A DNA stretch of 64,000 nt from Ectobacillus funiculus (GTDB taxonomy: Bacteria > Bacillota > Bacilli > Bacillales > Bacillaceae_G). The stretch is from NCBI RefSeq assembly GCF_042429435.1, contig NZ_JBHMAF010000150.1; one strand, 5' to 3'. A program made the position numbers and the translations under genes. The stretch's first letter is position 1. Every line of letters starts with the position of its first letter. The notes under the pieces were generated by a model. The model was not told where the DNA came from. It was given only the letters and a program-made list of their open reading frames with translations, and did no database searches. Positions 8,905 through 17,589 of this stretch are shown in pieces.

Positions 8905-9463
8905 AAGGTATAACTTGCCCGTAAAAGCTTGATAAACTCAACTAATCATTAGTGGGGGATGAAGGATTCCCCACTAAGTAATTATTTACAATAGTGATGA
9001 TTGATAATGAGGGAAGGGAAATTAGGATGCTTGCAAACAGAGTTAGAGAATTACAGGTACGATTTAAGAGGGCATAGCAAGAAAAGAGGATTATTCCTTA
9101 TCAGTAACTATGGTGTTGAAATTTCACTTACTGAACTTATTAACAAAACAATTTAACAGAGATAACGAGATGACTCAAAATAAAAAAACCAGTAAAATTA
9201 ATATTGATAATATAAATTGAGTTAAATATATTAAATAGATATTTAAAATTTCACTCACTGTAATTATTAAATAAAAACACAACAAAATTAAATAAGGAAT
9301 AGTGTTTACTTGAAGGACCATATTAAGGCCAAGAATTGCAAATTTGCTGTTAGTAAGAGTAACTAATAAAACATTATTTTTAAAAGAAATAATAAAAAAG
9401 AGAACAATAGACGTAATCTAGAGTTCTCAAATTCATTAACATATCTGATTGATTTTTAAATCC
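8905..9463 (+). other. AT-rich stretch with the N-terminal stub of a XRE-type regulator
   Basis: About 560 bp without an intact gene. At 9027-9077, behind GAGGGAAGGGAAATTAGG, a short frame reads MLANRVRELQVRFKRA then TAG. This looks like the first residues of a Cro/C1-type regulator of the kind that begins NRVRELR, but nothing helix-turn-helix-like follows in any frame. The rest is very AT-rich and unremarkable. Confidence 0.35.
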
Positions 9464-10138
9464 TTACTTATAAACCTTCATTGGTAGATAAGTTAAGGAC
9501 TGTCCCGTAGCTGAAGCAGTTAAATTTCTTTCTAATTGAAATTCTTCTACTGGTTCGATACGAGAAAACTTTTGTACGAATACCTCTAGTGCAATTTTCA
9601 TTTCTAATCGTGCAAGAGGTGCACCCAAACAGAAGTGTGGGCCATTTCCGAATGTTAAATGCTTTTTATTATTCGGACAACGGATGTCTATAGAGAAAGG
9701 ATTATCAAACATATTTTCATCCATATTAGATGCACTCATCCACGCAATGACAACATCTCCTTTTTTCAACTGAGTGCCTAATAAATTATTGTCTTGTTTA
9801 ACAGTACGATCCCTTCTTGACATATGAAAACGATATCGGAGCATTTCTTCGACTGCGTTTGGCACTAATTCCACATGATTTCTTAGTTCTCCATATAACG
9901 ATTGGTCATCATAGAGCAATGAATAGAAAGTATTGGCTATCGCATGGCTTGTTGTTTCAACCCCTGCGCCTAAAAGCAGCATTGTAGTTTGGACAATCTC
10001 CTCATCTGTAAATCTCTGACCTTCTACTTCAGCTCGAATTAAATCAGAAATAATATCATCGGAAAGGCTCAAACGTTTTTGAACGACAATTGGGTAAAGA
10101 TATTGGATTTCTTGGCTGCGAAACGACATGCCGTACAC
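9464..10138 (-). pseudogene. Truncated cytochrome P450 (C-terminal half)
   Basis: The 224-residue frame contains the second half of a bacterial soluble P450: the I-helix oxygen-activation motif LLGAGVETTSHAIANTF, the K-helix ExxR (EMLR) and the haem loop FGNGPHFCLGAPLARLEM with the cysteine ligand. A complete enzyme has about 400 residues, so roughly the first 170 (helices A-H and most substrate contacts) are missing. Homology appears to begin near YLYPIVVQKRLSLSDDIISD, and the sequence further upstream does not continue the protein in any frame. No good ribosome site precedes the first ATG. Almost certainly non-functional. Confidence 0.8.
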
Positions 10139-10395
10139 ACCTCATTTTCTCGCAAAACAACACTACTTGCTCTATCATTATCAGGATAAAAATTCTTAAT
10201 TAGTTATAATTAACTAGATGTGGATGCTGGTGCTGGGTATATAGCTAAGGCTAAAGGGTATATCAATCGAGATATATTCATTCTTCCTTTGTTAGAAGGA
10301 AGCCAGCTCTATAAGGGTCTGGATTTAGTAACCTTCGAGCCAGCTTTTTTTATTTGGCTAAGGAAACGGGCAATATTGGCAGTCTGGTACAGCTC

Positions 10396-10743
10396 TCACG
10401 AAGGCGTTTCTTCATGTACATCAGGGTTGTCATGCGGTGGGTGGGCGCCAGGGTATTTTCGGTCAGTCTCTTCGTGGGCATTTTTATCTGGGTAGTTAAA
10501 TGCGCTATATGTTCTTTGATCCTCTTCCCAAGGAGTCGATTTTCCAAGCTCCTCATTGATTGGAGAACCGTAAGGACCTTCAGGCAGCTCTTCAGGAATG
10601 ATATATCGGTGTCTTGCTTCAACAGTAGAAAAATCGGTATAGTTCTTGTTCGTTTTTTTAGGCAACAAAACCGCCCCCTTCAAGTGATATTTTAGAATAT
10701 AGTTGTGATCCTTTTTAATATGCTCAAAAAGACGATAAATCAC
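10396..10743 (-). CDS. Conserved Bacillus hypothetical protein (115 aa)
   Basis: A 115-residue hydrophilic protein I recognise as an uncharacterised Bacillus family, with LKGAVLLPKKTNKNYTDFST and, near the C-terminus, NYPDKNAHEETDRKYPGAHP. It is rich in Pro, His and Glu in the last third and has no membrane segment. The start is GTG at 10743, where the only Shine-Dalgarno-like bases (AGGTG) overlap the start codon, so initiation is uncertain. Repeat A copy 1 lies directly upstream. Frames on the other strand here are shadows. Confidence 0.75.
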   Translation of the reverse strand: MIYRLFEHIKKDHNYILKYHLKGAVLLPKKTNKNYTDFSTVEARHRYIIPEELPEGPYGSPINEELGKSTPWEEDQRTYSAFNYPDKNAHEETDRKYPGAHPPHDNPDVHEETPS

Positions 10744-10765
10744 CTAAAATGTCTGTTTTTTGTTC

Positions 10766-10899
10766 CACTGTAGGAAAGGATAAATTTCCAGCCGGAAGCC
10801 AATTCGACGTAGTCGGAAATTTTAGGAATAAAGTATAAGTGCAACTACACCTCTGTCTTCGCCCAAGGGCAGGGCTCGCCAATCGGTGAGTTTTCTTTA
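10766..10899 (+). repeat. Dispersed repeat A, copy 1 (about 135 bp)
   Basis: It starts CACTGTAGGAAAGGATAAAT and ends CCAATCGGTGAGTTTTC. The reverse complement of 18117-18250 aligns along its whole length, and 21717-21785 is a third copy with the middle deleted. It contains a potential RNA hairpin CTCTGTC/GGCAGGG around TTCGCCCAA and a second stem CTCGCC/GGTGAG with loop AATC. No protein is encoded. It lies upstream of the 115-aa gene and downstream of the siderophore operon. Confidence 0.75.
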
Positions 10900-11009
10900 T
10901 AAAAGCCTATGGAATCTTTGTTCCATAGGCTTTACCATTGCAAGTTTTATGATACTATCAGAGGTGTTCATTAGATATGGTGAAAAATCTGAAAGTATTT
11001 TTCTGTTAT

Positions 11010-11924
11010 TTATTTGGAAAAGATTTCTTTGGCCTGATCCATTGCCATTTTATTTCCTAATGCTGAATAGTCAAGCCATGGCTGATCTGAAATTACGTAA
11101 ACATGGTTGTCTTTAACTGCTTTTAGCCCTTTCCAAAGAGGGGACTCTTCTAACTGTTTAAAAGCTGTTTGCGCTTCATCGTCGCTATTGACAACAACAA
11201 ATATAGCATCAGCATCAAAATCGGGAAGAATTTCTTGAGAAATCACTTCGTAAGGCTGATTTGAGTCAAGCTCCTCAATGCCTTTAGCTGGTTTTAAGCC
11301 TAAATCTTCGAATAAAATCGGACCCATTGGACGTTTTGTACTAAATACTCGTAACTCTTTTGCTGTAACACGGATGGCCATTACTTTACTATCTTCACCA
11401 AGTTTATTCTTAATTAAGGTTTTCACTTCTTGTGTTTGTTTTTCGTAATCTTTAATAAATTGTTCTGCTTGCGGTTCGTGGTCAACCAGTTTACCTATCG
11501 CTCTTAAATGATCTCTCCATGTCCCTTCATTAAGGTCAAATACTTCAGTGGGTGCAATTTTTTCATATTTTGATACATCTTGTCCGGCAAATTCCTCATC
11601 AAGGTAAATCACAGAAGGATGTAATTCAATCAGTGCTTCCATGTCAGGATCCTTAACAGGTCCAAGTTTTTTCGTATCTTTCAATTGATCCTTTACGTGA
11701 GGAAGAAAGTCTTTCAGATCTCCGCCAATGACGGAACCAACGGGCTTGATGCCTAATGCAAGTAAATCATTTGTTAAGTGAATAGAGAGGGATGCGATTT
11801 TAGTTTCTTTATTATCGCTTTTTCCTTCACTAGTCGATTTAGCTTCATTTGAAGCGGTTTGTCCGCAAGCTGACAATACAAGTAACAATAGAATACTGAA
11901 TAAAATGGTAAGTTTCTTTTTCAT
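11010..11924 (-). CDS. Siderophore ABC transporter, substrate-binding lipoprotein
   Basis: A 304-residue lipoprotein. The signal peptide ends in the lipobox LVLSACGQ, so the cysteine near residue 20 is lipidated and the protein is tethered outside the membrane. The remainder is a class III (FhuD/FeuA/YfiY-like) binding protein: two lobes around a rigid helix, with NDLLALGIKPVGSV at the start of lobe one and LDYSALGNKMAMDQAKEIF at the end. It presents a ferric siderophore to the permeases encoded upstream. It is the last gene of a Fur-boxed operon, 22 bp after the second permease. The siderophore type is not resolved. Confidence 0.9.
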   Translation of the reverse strand: MKKKLTILFSILLLLVLSACGQTASNEAKSTSEGKSDNKETKIASLSIHLTNDLLALGIKPVGSVIGGDLKDFLPHVKDQLKDTKKLGPVKDPDMEALIELHPSVIYLDEEFAGQDVSKYEKIAPTEVFDLNEGTWRDHLRAIGKLVDHEPQAEQFIKDYEKQTQEVKTLIKNKLGEDSKVMAIRVTAKELRVFSTKRPMGPILFEDLGLKPAKGIEELDSNQPYEVISQEILPDFDADAIFVVVNSDDEAQTAFKQLEESPLWKGLKAVKDNHVYVISDQPWLDYSALGNKMAMDQAKEIFSK

Positions 11925-11946
11925 GATTTTCTCCTTATTGAAAAAC

Positions 11947-12963
11947 TTATTTTGTTTTAGTTAGTAAGTAAAGAAAATAAGGGGCTCCTATGGCTGCAAC
12001 GATTACACCCGCTGGAATAGCATTGGGCTGGAAAATAGAACGGCCCACTGTATCTGCAAGTACTAAAATCACCATTCCTATGAGTCCTGCGACTGGGAGA
12101 AAACCTTGATACATAGGACCGACGAGACGACGTGCAAGATGCGGGGCGACTAAACCAATAAATCCAATGCCACCTACCATTGCTACACTCGCGCAGGATA
12201 AACCAACAGCCGTTGCCATCATTAGCAGGCGCTGACTTTGAACGGAAGTACCAAGGCTAGCTGCCACTTCATCACCTAAGGATAAGGCATTTAAAGTCCT
12301 AGACTGAAACCAAGCAAAAGGTGCCAATACAAGAATCCAAGGAAAAAGTGCAGTGACATGTATCCAATCCCTTCCCCAAACATTTCCCACTAGCCATCTT
12401 GAAGCAAATGTGTAAGTTTCTTCATTAAGACGAAGGGATAAGAAAAGCGTAACTGCACTAAAACCGGCTGAAACAGCAATACCTGTAAGAATAAGCCGGA
12501 TAGGAAGTAACCCCTTGGTACGCTCATACGCAAGTAAAATAATAATGAAAGCCGTTAATAAACCGCCTAAAAAAGTAAATAACGGGATCAGAATAGCTGC
12601 ATATTCATCTAAAGAATGAAAATATGTGATAAAAATAATTAGACCAAAGGCTGCACCCGAATGTAACCCTAAGATTCCTGGGTCTGCCAAAGGGTTACGG
12701 GATAATCCTTGTAATATCGCTCCGGAAATCCCCAGACCGATCCCGCCCAACATAGTAATCAGGATTCGAGGCATACGGTATTCATACAACACTAAGGAGC
12801 TTGTATAATCACCGTAACCAAACAGAGTTTGGATCACTTGTAATGGAGCAATTTGCAAAGACCCCGTATTCAAACTGATTAATACGATACCAATACTAAT
12901 CAGAATTAAGATAAGAGAAACAGTATAAGTTCTCTTGTTGTCTTTATTGGCTTGGTATTTCAC
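11947..12963 (-). CDS. Siderophore ABC transporter permease (FecCD family), second subunit
   Basis: A 338-residue FecCD permease with about nine to ten hydrophobic helices. Conserved FecCD stretches are GGIGLGISGAILQGLSRNPLADPGILGLHSGA and GGIGFIGLVAPHLARRLVG, the second including the cytoplasmic loop that docks the ATPase. The start is a GTG at 12963 that follows the stop codon of the previous permease with no gap. The ribosome site GGGAGGG lies in the last codons of that gene, so the two are translationally coupled. Confidence 0.92.
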   Translation of the reverse strand: MKYQANKDNKRTYTVSLILILISIGIVLISLNTGSLQIAPLQVIQTLFGYGDYTSSLVLYEYRMPRILITMLGGIGLGISGAILQGLSRNPLADPGILGLHSGAAFGLIIFITYFHSLDEYAAILIPLFTFLGGLLTAFIIILLAYERTKGLLPIRLILTGIAVSAGFSAVTLFLSLRLNEETYTFASRWLVGNVWGRDWIHVTALFPWILVLAPFAWFQSRTLNALSLGDEVAASLGTSVQSQRLLMMATAVGLSCASVAMVGGIGFIGLVAPHLARRLVGPMYQGFLPVAGLIGMVILVLADTVGRSIFQPNAIPAGVIVAAIGAPYFLYLLTKTK

Positions 12964-13998
12964 CTATAAATCCCTCCCAGTTTTACGAGCAATATAAAGA
13001 AAAAAAGGAACTCCTACGAGGGCTACCAATATACCAATTGCCAATTCACGAGGCGGGTTTATTGTTCTAGCTCCTAAATCAGCTATCATCAATAAGATTG
13101 AACCTAATAATGCTGACATTGGAATGATAAGTTTATATTCTACCCCAACCAGCTTTCGAGAAATATGAGGAATAACTAACCCAATAAAACCTATTGATCC
13201 AACAGCTGAAACAGAAACTCCTGCCAAAATGACCGCAATGATAATAGAAAGTACTTTTATGAGAATTACGTTCATTCCAAGATTTCGTGCAATATCATCT
13301 CCTAAGGAAATAAGAGAAACAGAACGCCCCATCGCTATTGCCCAAATAATGGTGATGAGAATAACCGGAACCAACACCTTTAAATGATCCCACTTAATTC
13401 CTGCAACACCTCCTGCGTACCAAAAAGCTAAGTCTTGGCTCAAATCAAAGTAAATCGCTACACCTGCACTAAGTGAATGTAGAAGTGCTGCTATCACTGC
13501 ACCTGAAATAGTCAGCCGTATTGGTGTTATTCCACCTGGGGAAGAAGATCCGATGATAAAAATGAGTAAAGTACTAAGTACTGCTCCAATAAAAGAAAAA
13601 ATCATCAGTAAAGAATACGGAATCCCTGGAAAAAAAGCAAAGCAAAGAGTTACAGTAAACATTGCTCCAGCATTAATTCCAAGAATCCCTGCATCAGCTA
13701 ACGGATTACGGGTTACTCCTTGCATTAAACACCCTGCAACTGCAAAGGCTGCTCCGACGATTGCGGCACCTATCACCCGTGGAAGCCGCAGTTCATGGAT
13801 AATCTGTTGCTCAGTTAATAGAGGATTATAATTAAAAATTGCTGACAAAACTGTATTGAAAGTAATTTCTTTTGCTCCAAGAGAAATAGCTAAAATCATG
13901 CATCCTAATACTCCAAAAATAGCAAAAATAAATAAAAGCAGTATCAGAAAAGCATTTGAACGATCTTTCATGCACTTTTGAGAAGGGATATGTAACAT
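12964..13998 (-). CDS. Siderophore ABC transporter permease (FecCD family), first subunit
   Basis: A 344-residue FecCD permease, partner of the gene at 11947, with the same signature blocks (VAGCLMQGVTRNPLADAGILGINAGA and GSIGFIGLVIPHISRKLVG). The two subunits would form the membrane channel. It is first in the operon. The ATG at 13998 lies 35 bp below a consensus Fur box, so iron repression is expected. No ATPase gene is present in the operon. Bacillus systems of this type often share a distant ATPase such as YusV. Confidence 0.92.
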   Translation of the reverse strand: MLHIPSQKCMKDRSNAFLILLLFIFAIFGVLGCMILAISLGAKEITFNTVLSAIFNYNPLLTEQQIIHELRLPRVIGAAIVGAAFAVAGCLMQGVTRNPLADAGILGINAGAMFTVTLCFAFFPGIPYSLLMIFSFIGAVLSTLLIFIIGSSSPGGITPIRLTISGAVIAALLHSLSAGVAIYFDLSQDLAFWYAGGVAGIKWDHLKVLVPVILITIIWAIAMGRSVSLISLGDDIARNLGMNVILIKVLSIIIAVILAGVSVSAVGSIGFIGLVIPHISRKLVGVEYKLIIPMSALLGSILLMIADLGARTINPPRELAIGILVALVGVPFFLYIARKTGRDL

Positions 13999-14032
13999 CT
14001 TTAACTCAGCCCTTTTTCATAATTTATAATAT

Positions 14033-14047
14033 TGATAATCATTATCA
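14033..14047 (-). promoter_or_regulatory. Fur box
   Basis: TGATAATCATTATCA is a perfect 7-1-7 inverted repeat matching the Bacillus Fur consensus, within ATTGATAATCATTATCATTT. It is 35 bp upstream of the first siderophore permease gene and most likely overlaps its promoter. Confidence 0.88.
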
Positions 14048-14156
14048 TTTTGATATTATATTTCATAACTGTGTTTTGAAGCAATCTATTTTTTATGTAA
14101 AATTAAAAAAGATTTTTAATACACACAAGTAAAGCGCCCTTGAAGAAGCTAACTAA

Positions 14157-14363
14157 AACAGTCAATCTCTTAAAACTCACTTTGAAATATTGGCGATATT
14201 TCGTCAAGAAAAGAAGGAAAAGGGACATATAGAGGAACAGTTTAGTGGAGAAAGTATACATCCTGCATTATGGTGCACAAAATGTCGGGTGGAAAGATTC
14301 GGCTCCTGCTATTCTATTGATATAAGGAGGTCTGACAGTGGATTTGCTTCAAAACATGAATAA
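14157..14363 (+). pseudogene. Possible C-terminal gene relic with a CxxC motif
   Basis: A 68-codon frame without an ATG, between the Fur box and the AraC-type gene, reads HFEILAIFRQEKKEKGHIEE and then FSGESIHPALWCTKCRVERF. The composition and the CTKC motif look like protein, yet the frame starts after a stop with no ribosome site and overlaps the start of the AraC-type gene. I regard it as the remnant of a lost gene and cannot name the family. Weakly supported. Confidence 0.25.
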
Positions 14364-15210
14364 CGCAATGAAATTTATTGAGGAAAATCTTACGAATGAC
14401 ATTGATTTTAAAGAAGTAGCAAGACTCGCCTGTTGCTCGGAATATCATTTTAAAAGGATGTTCTCTTTTCTTGCGGGTATTACGCTGTCTGAGTATATAC
14501 GCCGCAGGCGACTTACGCTTGCTGCTTTTGAGCTTAGAAATCACAAAGTAAAGGTCATTGACGTTGCGGTAAAGTACACATATAACTCGCCAGACTCGTT
14601 TACAAGAGCCTTTCAGAACCTGCACGGTATCACACCTTCAGAAGCAAGAAATAATGGGAGCTCCCTTAAAGCCTATCCACCGATGACCTTTCAATTATCT
14701 ATTCAAGGGGACGATGAGATGAACTATCGAATCGAAGAAAAAGCAGCATTTCGTATTGTTGGAATTTACAAAAGAGTTCCGATCCTGTTTAAAGGGATTA
14801 ATCCCGAGATTGCTTCTATGTGGAAAAGTTTAGATGAGAACACAATATATGAGCTTAAAAAATTATCCAATACTGAGCCGATGGGGTTACTCAGTGCATC
14901 TACGAATTTTTCTGAAGGCAGGATGGAAGAAAAGGGTGAGCTGGATCACTATATTGGCGTAGCAACAACGAAAGAGTGTCCCAATCATTTAACATCTCTT
15001 GAAGTGGCAGCATCCTCATGGGCGGTATTTGAGGTAGTCGGACCGTTTCCTGATACACTGCAAAATGTATGGGGACGCATTTATTCTGAATGGTTTCCAT
15101 CCTCGAACTATGAACAAACAAAAGGACCAGAAATCCTTTGGAATGAAAATAAGGATACTACTTCACCAACTTTTAAAAGTGAAATATGGATTCCGGTTTT
15201 GAAAAAGTAA
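14338..15210 (+). CDS. AraC-type regulator with GyrI-like effector domain
   Basis: A 290-residue regulator of the SoxS/Rob-like layout. Residues 1-105 hold two helix-turn-helix motifs (DFKEVARLACCSEYHFKRMF and IDVAVKYTYNSPDSFTRAFQ, with the AraC signature end GITPSEARN). Residues about 130-290 form a GyrI-like/SOUL-type ligand-binding domain (YRIEEKAAFRIVGIYKRVP). Such proteins usually sense small hydrophobic or cationic compounds. The start is the GTG after AAGGAGGTCTGACA. It stands alone. Repeat B copy 4 with a terminator follows. Confidence 0.88.
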   Translation: MDLLQNMNNAMKFIEENLTNDIDFKEVARLACCSEYHFKRMFSFLAGITLSEYIRRRRLTLAAFELRNHKVKVIDVAVKYTYNSPDSFTRAFQNLHGITPSEARNNGSSLKAYPPMTFQLSIQGDDEMNYRIEEKAAFRIVGIYKRVPILFKGINPEIASMWKSLDENTIYELKKLSNTEPMGLLSASTNFSEGRMEEKGELDHYIGVATTKECPNHLTSLEVAASSWAVFEVVGPFPDTLQNVWGRIYSEWFPSSNYEQTKGPEILWNENKDTTSPTFKSEIWIPVLKK

Positions 15211-15259
15211 GAATAGCCGCAAAATGGATTCAACTATGGATACTGATGTTGAACAGGCC

Positions 15260-15360
15260 AACTTTTGTTTTCGAGAAGTATGTGAATATAATGAAGGCCC
15301 TCCAGATCAGCTTAGCTGGAGGGCTCTTTTATAGGCTTCTAGATACATTGACTCCCAATG
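15260..15360 (+). repeat. Dispersed repeat B, full-length copy with terminator
   Basis: It begins AACTTTTGTTTTCGAGAAGT, carries the hairpin GGCCCTCCAG/CTGGAGGGCT with a T run (15296-15330), and ends TTCTAGATACATTGACTCCC. It parallels 640-740 block by block. The hairpin would terminate the AraC-type gene and may also bound the convergent LysR gene. Confidence 0.75.
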
Positions 15361-15413
15361 TTAACATTTTACTGTAGCTCTTTATTTTTTTATATAGCAA
15401 GCTTCATTAGATC

Positions 15414-16289
15414 TTATAAAGGTTCATTTTTACTATACCTTTCAATGATAAAATCAATAAAATATCTACTTGCTATCGGCAATACTCTTTTATCCTTATA
15501 TGCCAGACTAATTGTACGAACAATAGCTGGGGAGATTGCTTTCGTGACAATAGTATACGGACATCTATTTAGGACAAGTTTCGGTAAAATAGAAATGCCA
15601 AGCCCTTGTTCGATCATAGACATAATCCAATACGCATCATGTACTCGGTATTGTATATTAGGTTCAAAGTTGTTTTGTTTAAAAATAGTTAATGGTTCAC
15701 TTATTTCTCCCTCATCTAAAAGTATGTAAGGTCCATTTGTTAATTCCTTCAATAGGACTTTACTGTGCGCAGCTAAAGGATGATCTACCGGCAATACGGC
15801 AAGCATTTCATCTTCTTGCAGGGGAGTGGTAGTTAGATTCGATACAGCTTTTGGATTCACAAAGCCAAAGTCTACGCTTCCTTCTTTAATCCAATTAGAG
15901 ATATCCGTATAATTGCCCTGGTGTAATTCGAAATGAACGGCTGGGTACTGTTCCTTGAAATCTTTTATCAATCCCGGTAGCCAATGACATGCGACACTAG
16001 AAAATGTGCCGATCCGAATAAGCCCACTTTGTAGTCCTTCCACCTCTTTGAGTTTTTCTATGAGCTCCCTATGTGAATTACAAATATTCTTAATATATGG
16101 TAAAAACTCCTCACCATCTGGTGTTAGTGTAATACCTTTTCGAGAGCGTAAAATAAGAGTGGTAGAAAGCTCTTCCTCTAATGAATGCACCATTTGGCTA
16201 ATAGCGGATTGAGTATAGCCAAGTTCTTGAGCTGCTTTGGTAAAACTTCCTGTTTCTACAGCTTTGATAAAAGCATAATACGAATTCAC
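15414..16289 (-). CDS. LysR-family transcriptional regulator
   Basis: A 291-residue LTTR. The N-terminal winged helix (FIKAVETGSFTKAAQELGYT then QSAISQMVHSLEEEL) is followed by a linker helix and a two-lobed periplasmic-binding-like effector domain from about residue 75. The start is GTG at 16289, nine bases after AAGGAG. It gives the usual short lead before FIKAVE, while the first ATG at 16343 would add 18 residues containing the Shine-Dalgarno. No divergent gene is adjacent, so the target is not evident. Confidence 0.9.
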   Translation of the reverse strand: MNSYYAFIKAVETGSFTKAAQELGYTQSAISQMVHSLEEELSTTLILRSRKGITLTPDGEEFLPYIKNICNSHRELIEKLKEVEGLQSGLIRIGTFSSVACHWLPGLIKDFKEQYPAVHFELHQGNYTDISNWIKEGSVDFGFVNPKAVSNLTTTPLQEDEMLAVLPVDHPLAAHSKVLLKELTNGPYILLDEGEISEPLTIFKQNNFEPNIQYRVHDAYWIMSMIEQGLGISILPKLVLNRCPYTIVTKAISPAIVRTISLAYKDKRVLPIASRYFIDFIIERYSKNEPL

Positions 16290-16693
16290 CCTCACTAGCT
16301 CCTTTGTATTAGGATTTCTAATAGTTTCATTATAAATATTCATTTTACTAATGTAAATGCAGGTGATACGATATAGCTACTGTTTTTGTGAGTTGGGGCA
16401 TCTTATCTTTTTATGAAACTCTCCATAGATACGATTCAGCAACAATTTGTAGCATGATGATTGGACAGACTTGAAAAAGTTAACGGGGATATATCTGTTA
16501 TTTCTATAAAATGAACATAAAGAAATGAGGAAACAAAAGAAACAAGGATAAAGTGAGAAAGCTAAAATGAAAAAGATGTTGCTTTACTATGAGGTAGTAG
16601 AAATTGTTTGAATCTAATCCTCAGTGTAATAAATAAAATTAACCTTGGAATAGAGAGAGTAGTTAAAATTATTTGATTAAAAGGTGGGGAATA
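16290..16693. other. Intergenic region without recognisable features
   Basis: About 400 bp between the LysR gene and the DUF2798 gene. It is AT-rich and purine-rich on the plus strand from about 16500. I find no frame with a ribosome site, no stable hairpin and no similarity to the repeats in this window. Confidence 0.5.
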
Positions 16694-16930
16694 ATGAATA
16701 TTAACGCTAAATATAAAAATATTATTTTTGCATTTTTTATGGCTTTAAGTATGTCTCTTTTTGTTTCGTTTGTATTAGTCTCAATAAATTTTGGCTATAA
16801 TCATACATTTTTTCATAACTGGTCAAAAATTTGGTCACAGGCTTTTATTTGTGCTTTCTTTGGTGCTTATTTTTTTCCAAGAGTAATCCAAAAAATAATG
16901 AGGAAAATTAAGTTCGTAGAAAAAACCTAG
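16694..16930 (+). CDS. DUF2798 family small membrane protein
   Basis: A 78-residue protein with two hydrophobic helices (about residues 10-35 and 45-67), beginning MNINAKYKNIIFAFFMALSM and ending in a basic tail VIQKIMRKIKF. This layout matches DUF2798, small inner-membrane proteins of unknown role. The ATG at 16694 has AAGGTGGGG before it. It stands alone, with 300 bp of featureless sequence after it (16931-17169). Confidence 0.75.
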   Translation: MNINAKYKNIIFAFFMALSMSLFVSFVLVSINFGYNHTFFHNWSKIWSQAFICAFFGAYFFPRVIQKIMRKIKFVEKT

Positions 16931-17169
16931 CAAGGAAAAATGCTATTTTAGTGAGAGAAAAAACCAAAAGATCCTAAGCAGTAGAGAATGAAAGTTATAA
17001 AATCCAGGGTGAACTTTAAAAGGGATTAACAAGTATCTAGTAAGATGAATGCGTACGTGGGGGCAGGATGCAGAGTAAACAAAGGGGGTGCTATGAGGCG
17101 CCCTGTATTAATTTCGTCTCTATGTAGAACCTCTCTTGTTAATTTTGTAGGGAGCAAAAATGACTCTTC

Positions 17170-17207
17170 AATATTCCTTGACAGGAATATTCGTTTTGGG
17201 TTATATT
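17170..17207 (+). promoter_or_regulatory. Promoter and operator of the arsR-type/AHSA1 operon
   Basis: TTGACA at 17178 and TATATT at 17202 form a sigma-A promoter with an 18-bp spacer. An exact inverted repeat, AATATTCC and GGAATATT (17170-17177 and 17184-17191), flanks the -35 hexamer. Binding by the ArsR-type repressor encoded 24 bp downstream would block RNA polymerase, so autoregulation is likely. Confidence 0.75.
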
Positions 17208-17230
17208 CAAAGTGAAAGGAGAAAGCTTAT

Positions 17231-17569
17231 ATGGGTGTCAAAATCACAACAACTTTGAATGCACTTGCTGAGCCCAACCGACTAAACATTGTTGAGCTTT
17301 TGCGTAATGGTCCTCTTACTGTAGGGGAAATTGCTGAACAACTTAGTCTTCTCCAGCCACAAACTTCTAAACATCTCCGTGTACTTAGTGAAGCTGGATT
17401 TGTCGAGGTCCAAGCGATTGCTAATCGACGAATCTACAAGCTTCGGTCAGAGCCCTTTCAAGCACTGGATACTTGGCTTGAAACTTACCGCAGTGTTTGG
17501 GAGGAGCGATTAGACAATCTAGAGAATTATTTGCAGAAGCTACAATCCAAAGGGGACAAACAAAATTAA
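17231..17569 (+). CDS. ArsR-family transcriptional regulator
   Basis: A 112-residue winged-helix repressor. NALAEPNRLNIVELLRNGPL is the usual ArsR opening, followed by the recognition helix QPQTSKHLRVLSEAGFVEVQ. The classic metal-binding ELCVC motif is absent, as in the subgroup paired with AHSA1/SRPBCC proteins. The start is the ATG after AAAGGAGAAAGCTTAT. The stop is 20 bp before the AHSA1 gene, and a strong promoter with an inverted-repeat operator lies just upstream, which points to self-repression. Confidence 0.92.
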   Translation: MGVKITTTLNALAEPNRLNIVELLRNGPLTVGEIAEQLSLLQPQTSKHLRVLSEAGFVEVQAIANRRIYKLRSEPFQALDTWLETYRSVWEERLDNLENYLQKLQSKGDKQN

Positions 17570-17589
17570 ATATTTGGGGGGATTTTTTC

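Noticed and set aside
9464..10138. Functional cytochrome P450 gene
   Set aside because: Only the second half is present; about 170 N-terminal residues are missing, with no upstream continuation and no ribosome site.
10220..10695. Open frames on the plus strand across 10.2-10.7 kb
   Set aside because: They lie opposite the conserved 115-residue gene, have no ribosome sites, and read as low-quality Ser/Phe/Val-rich shadows.
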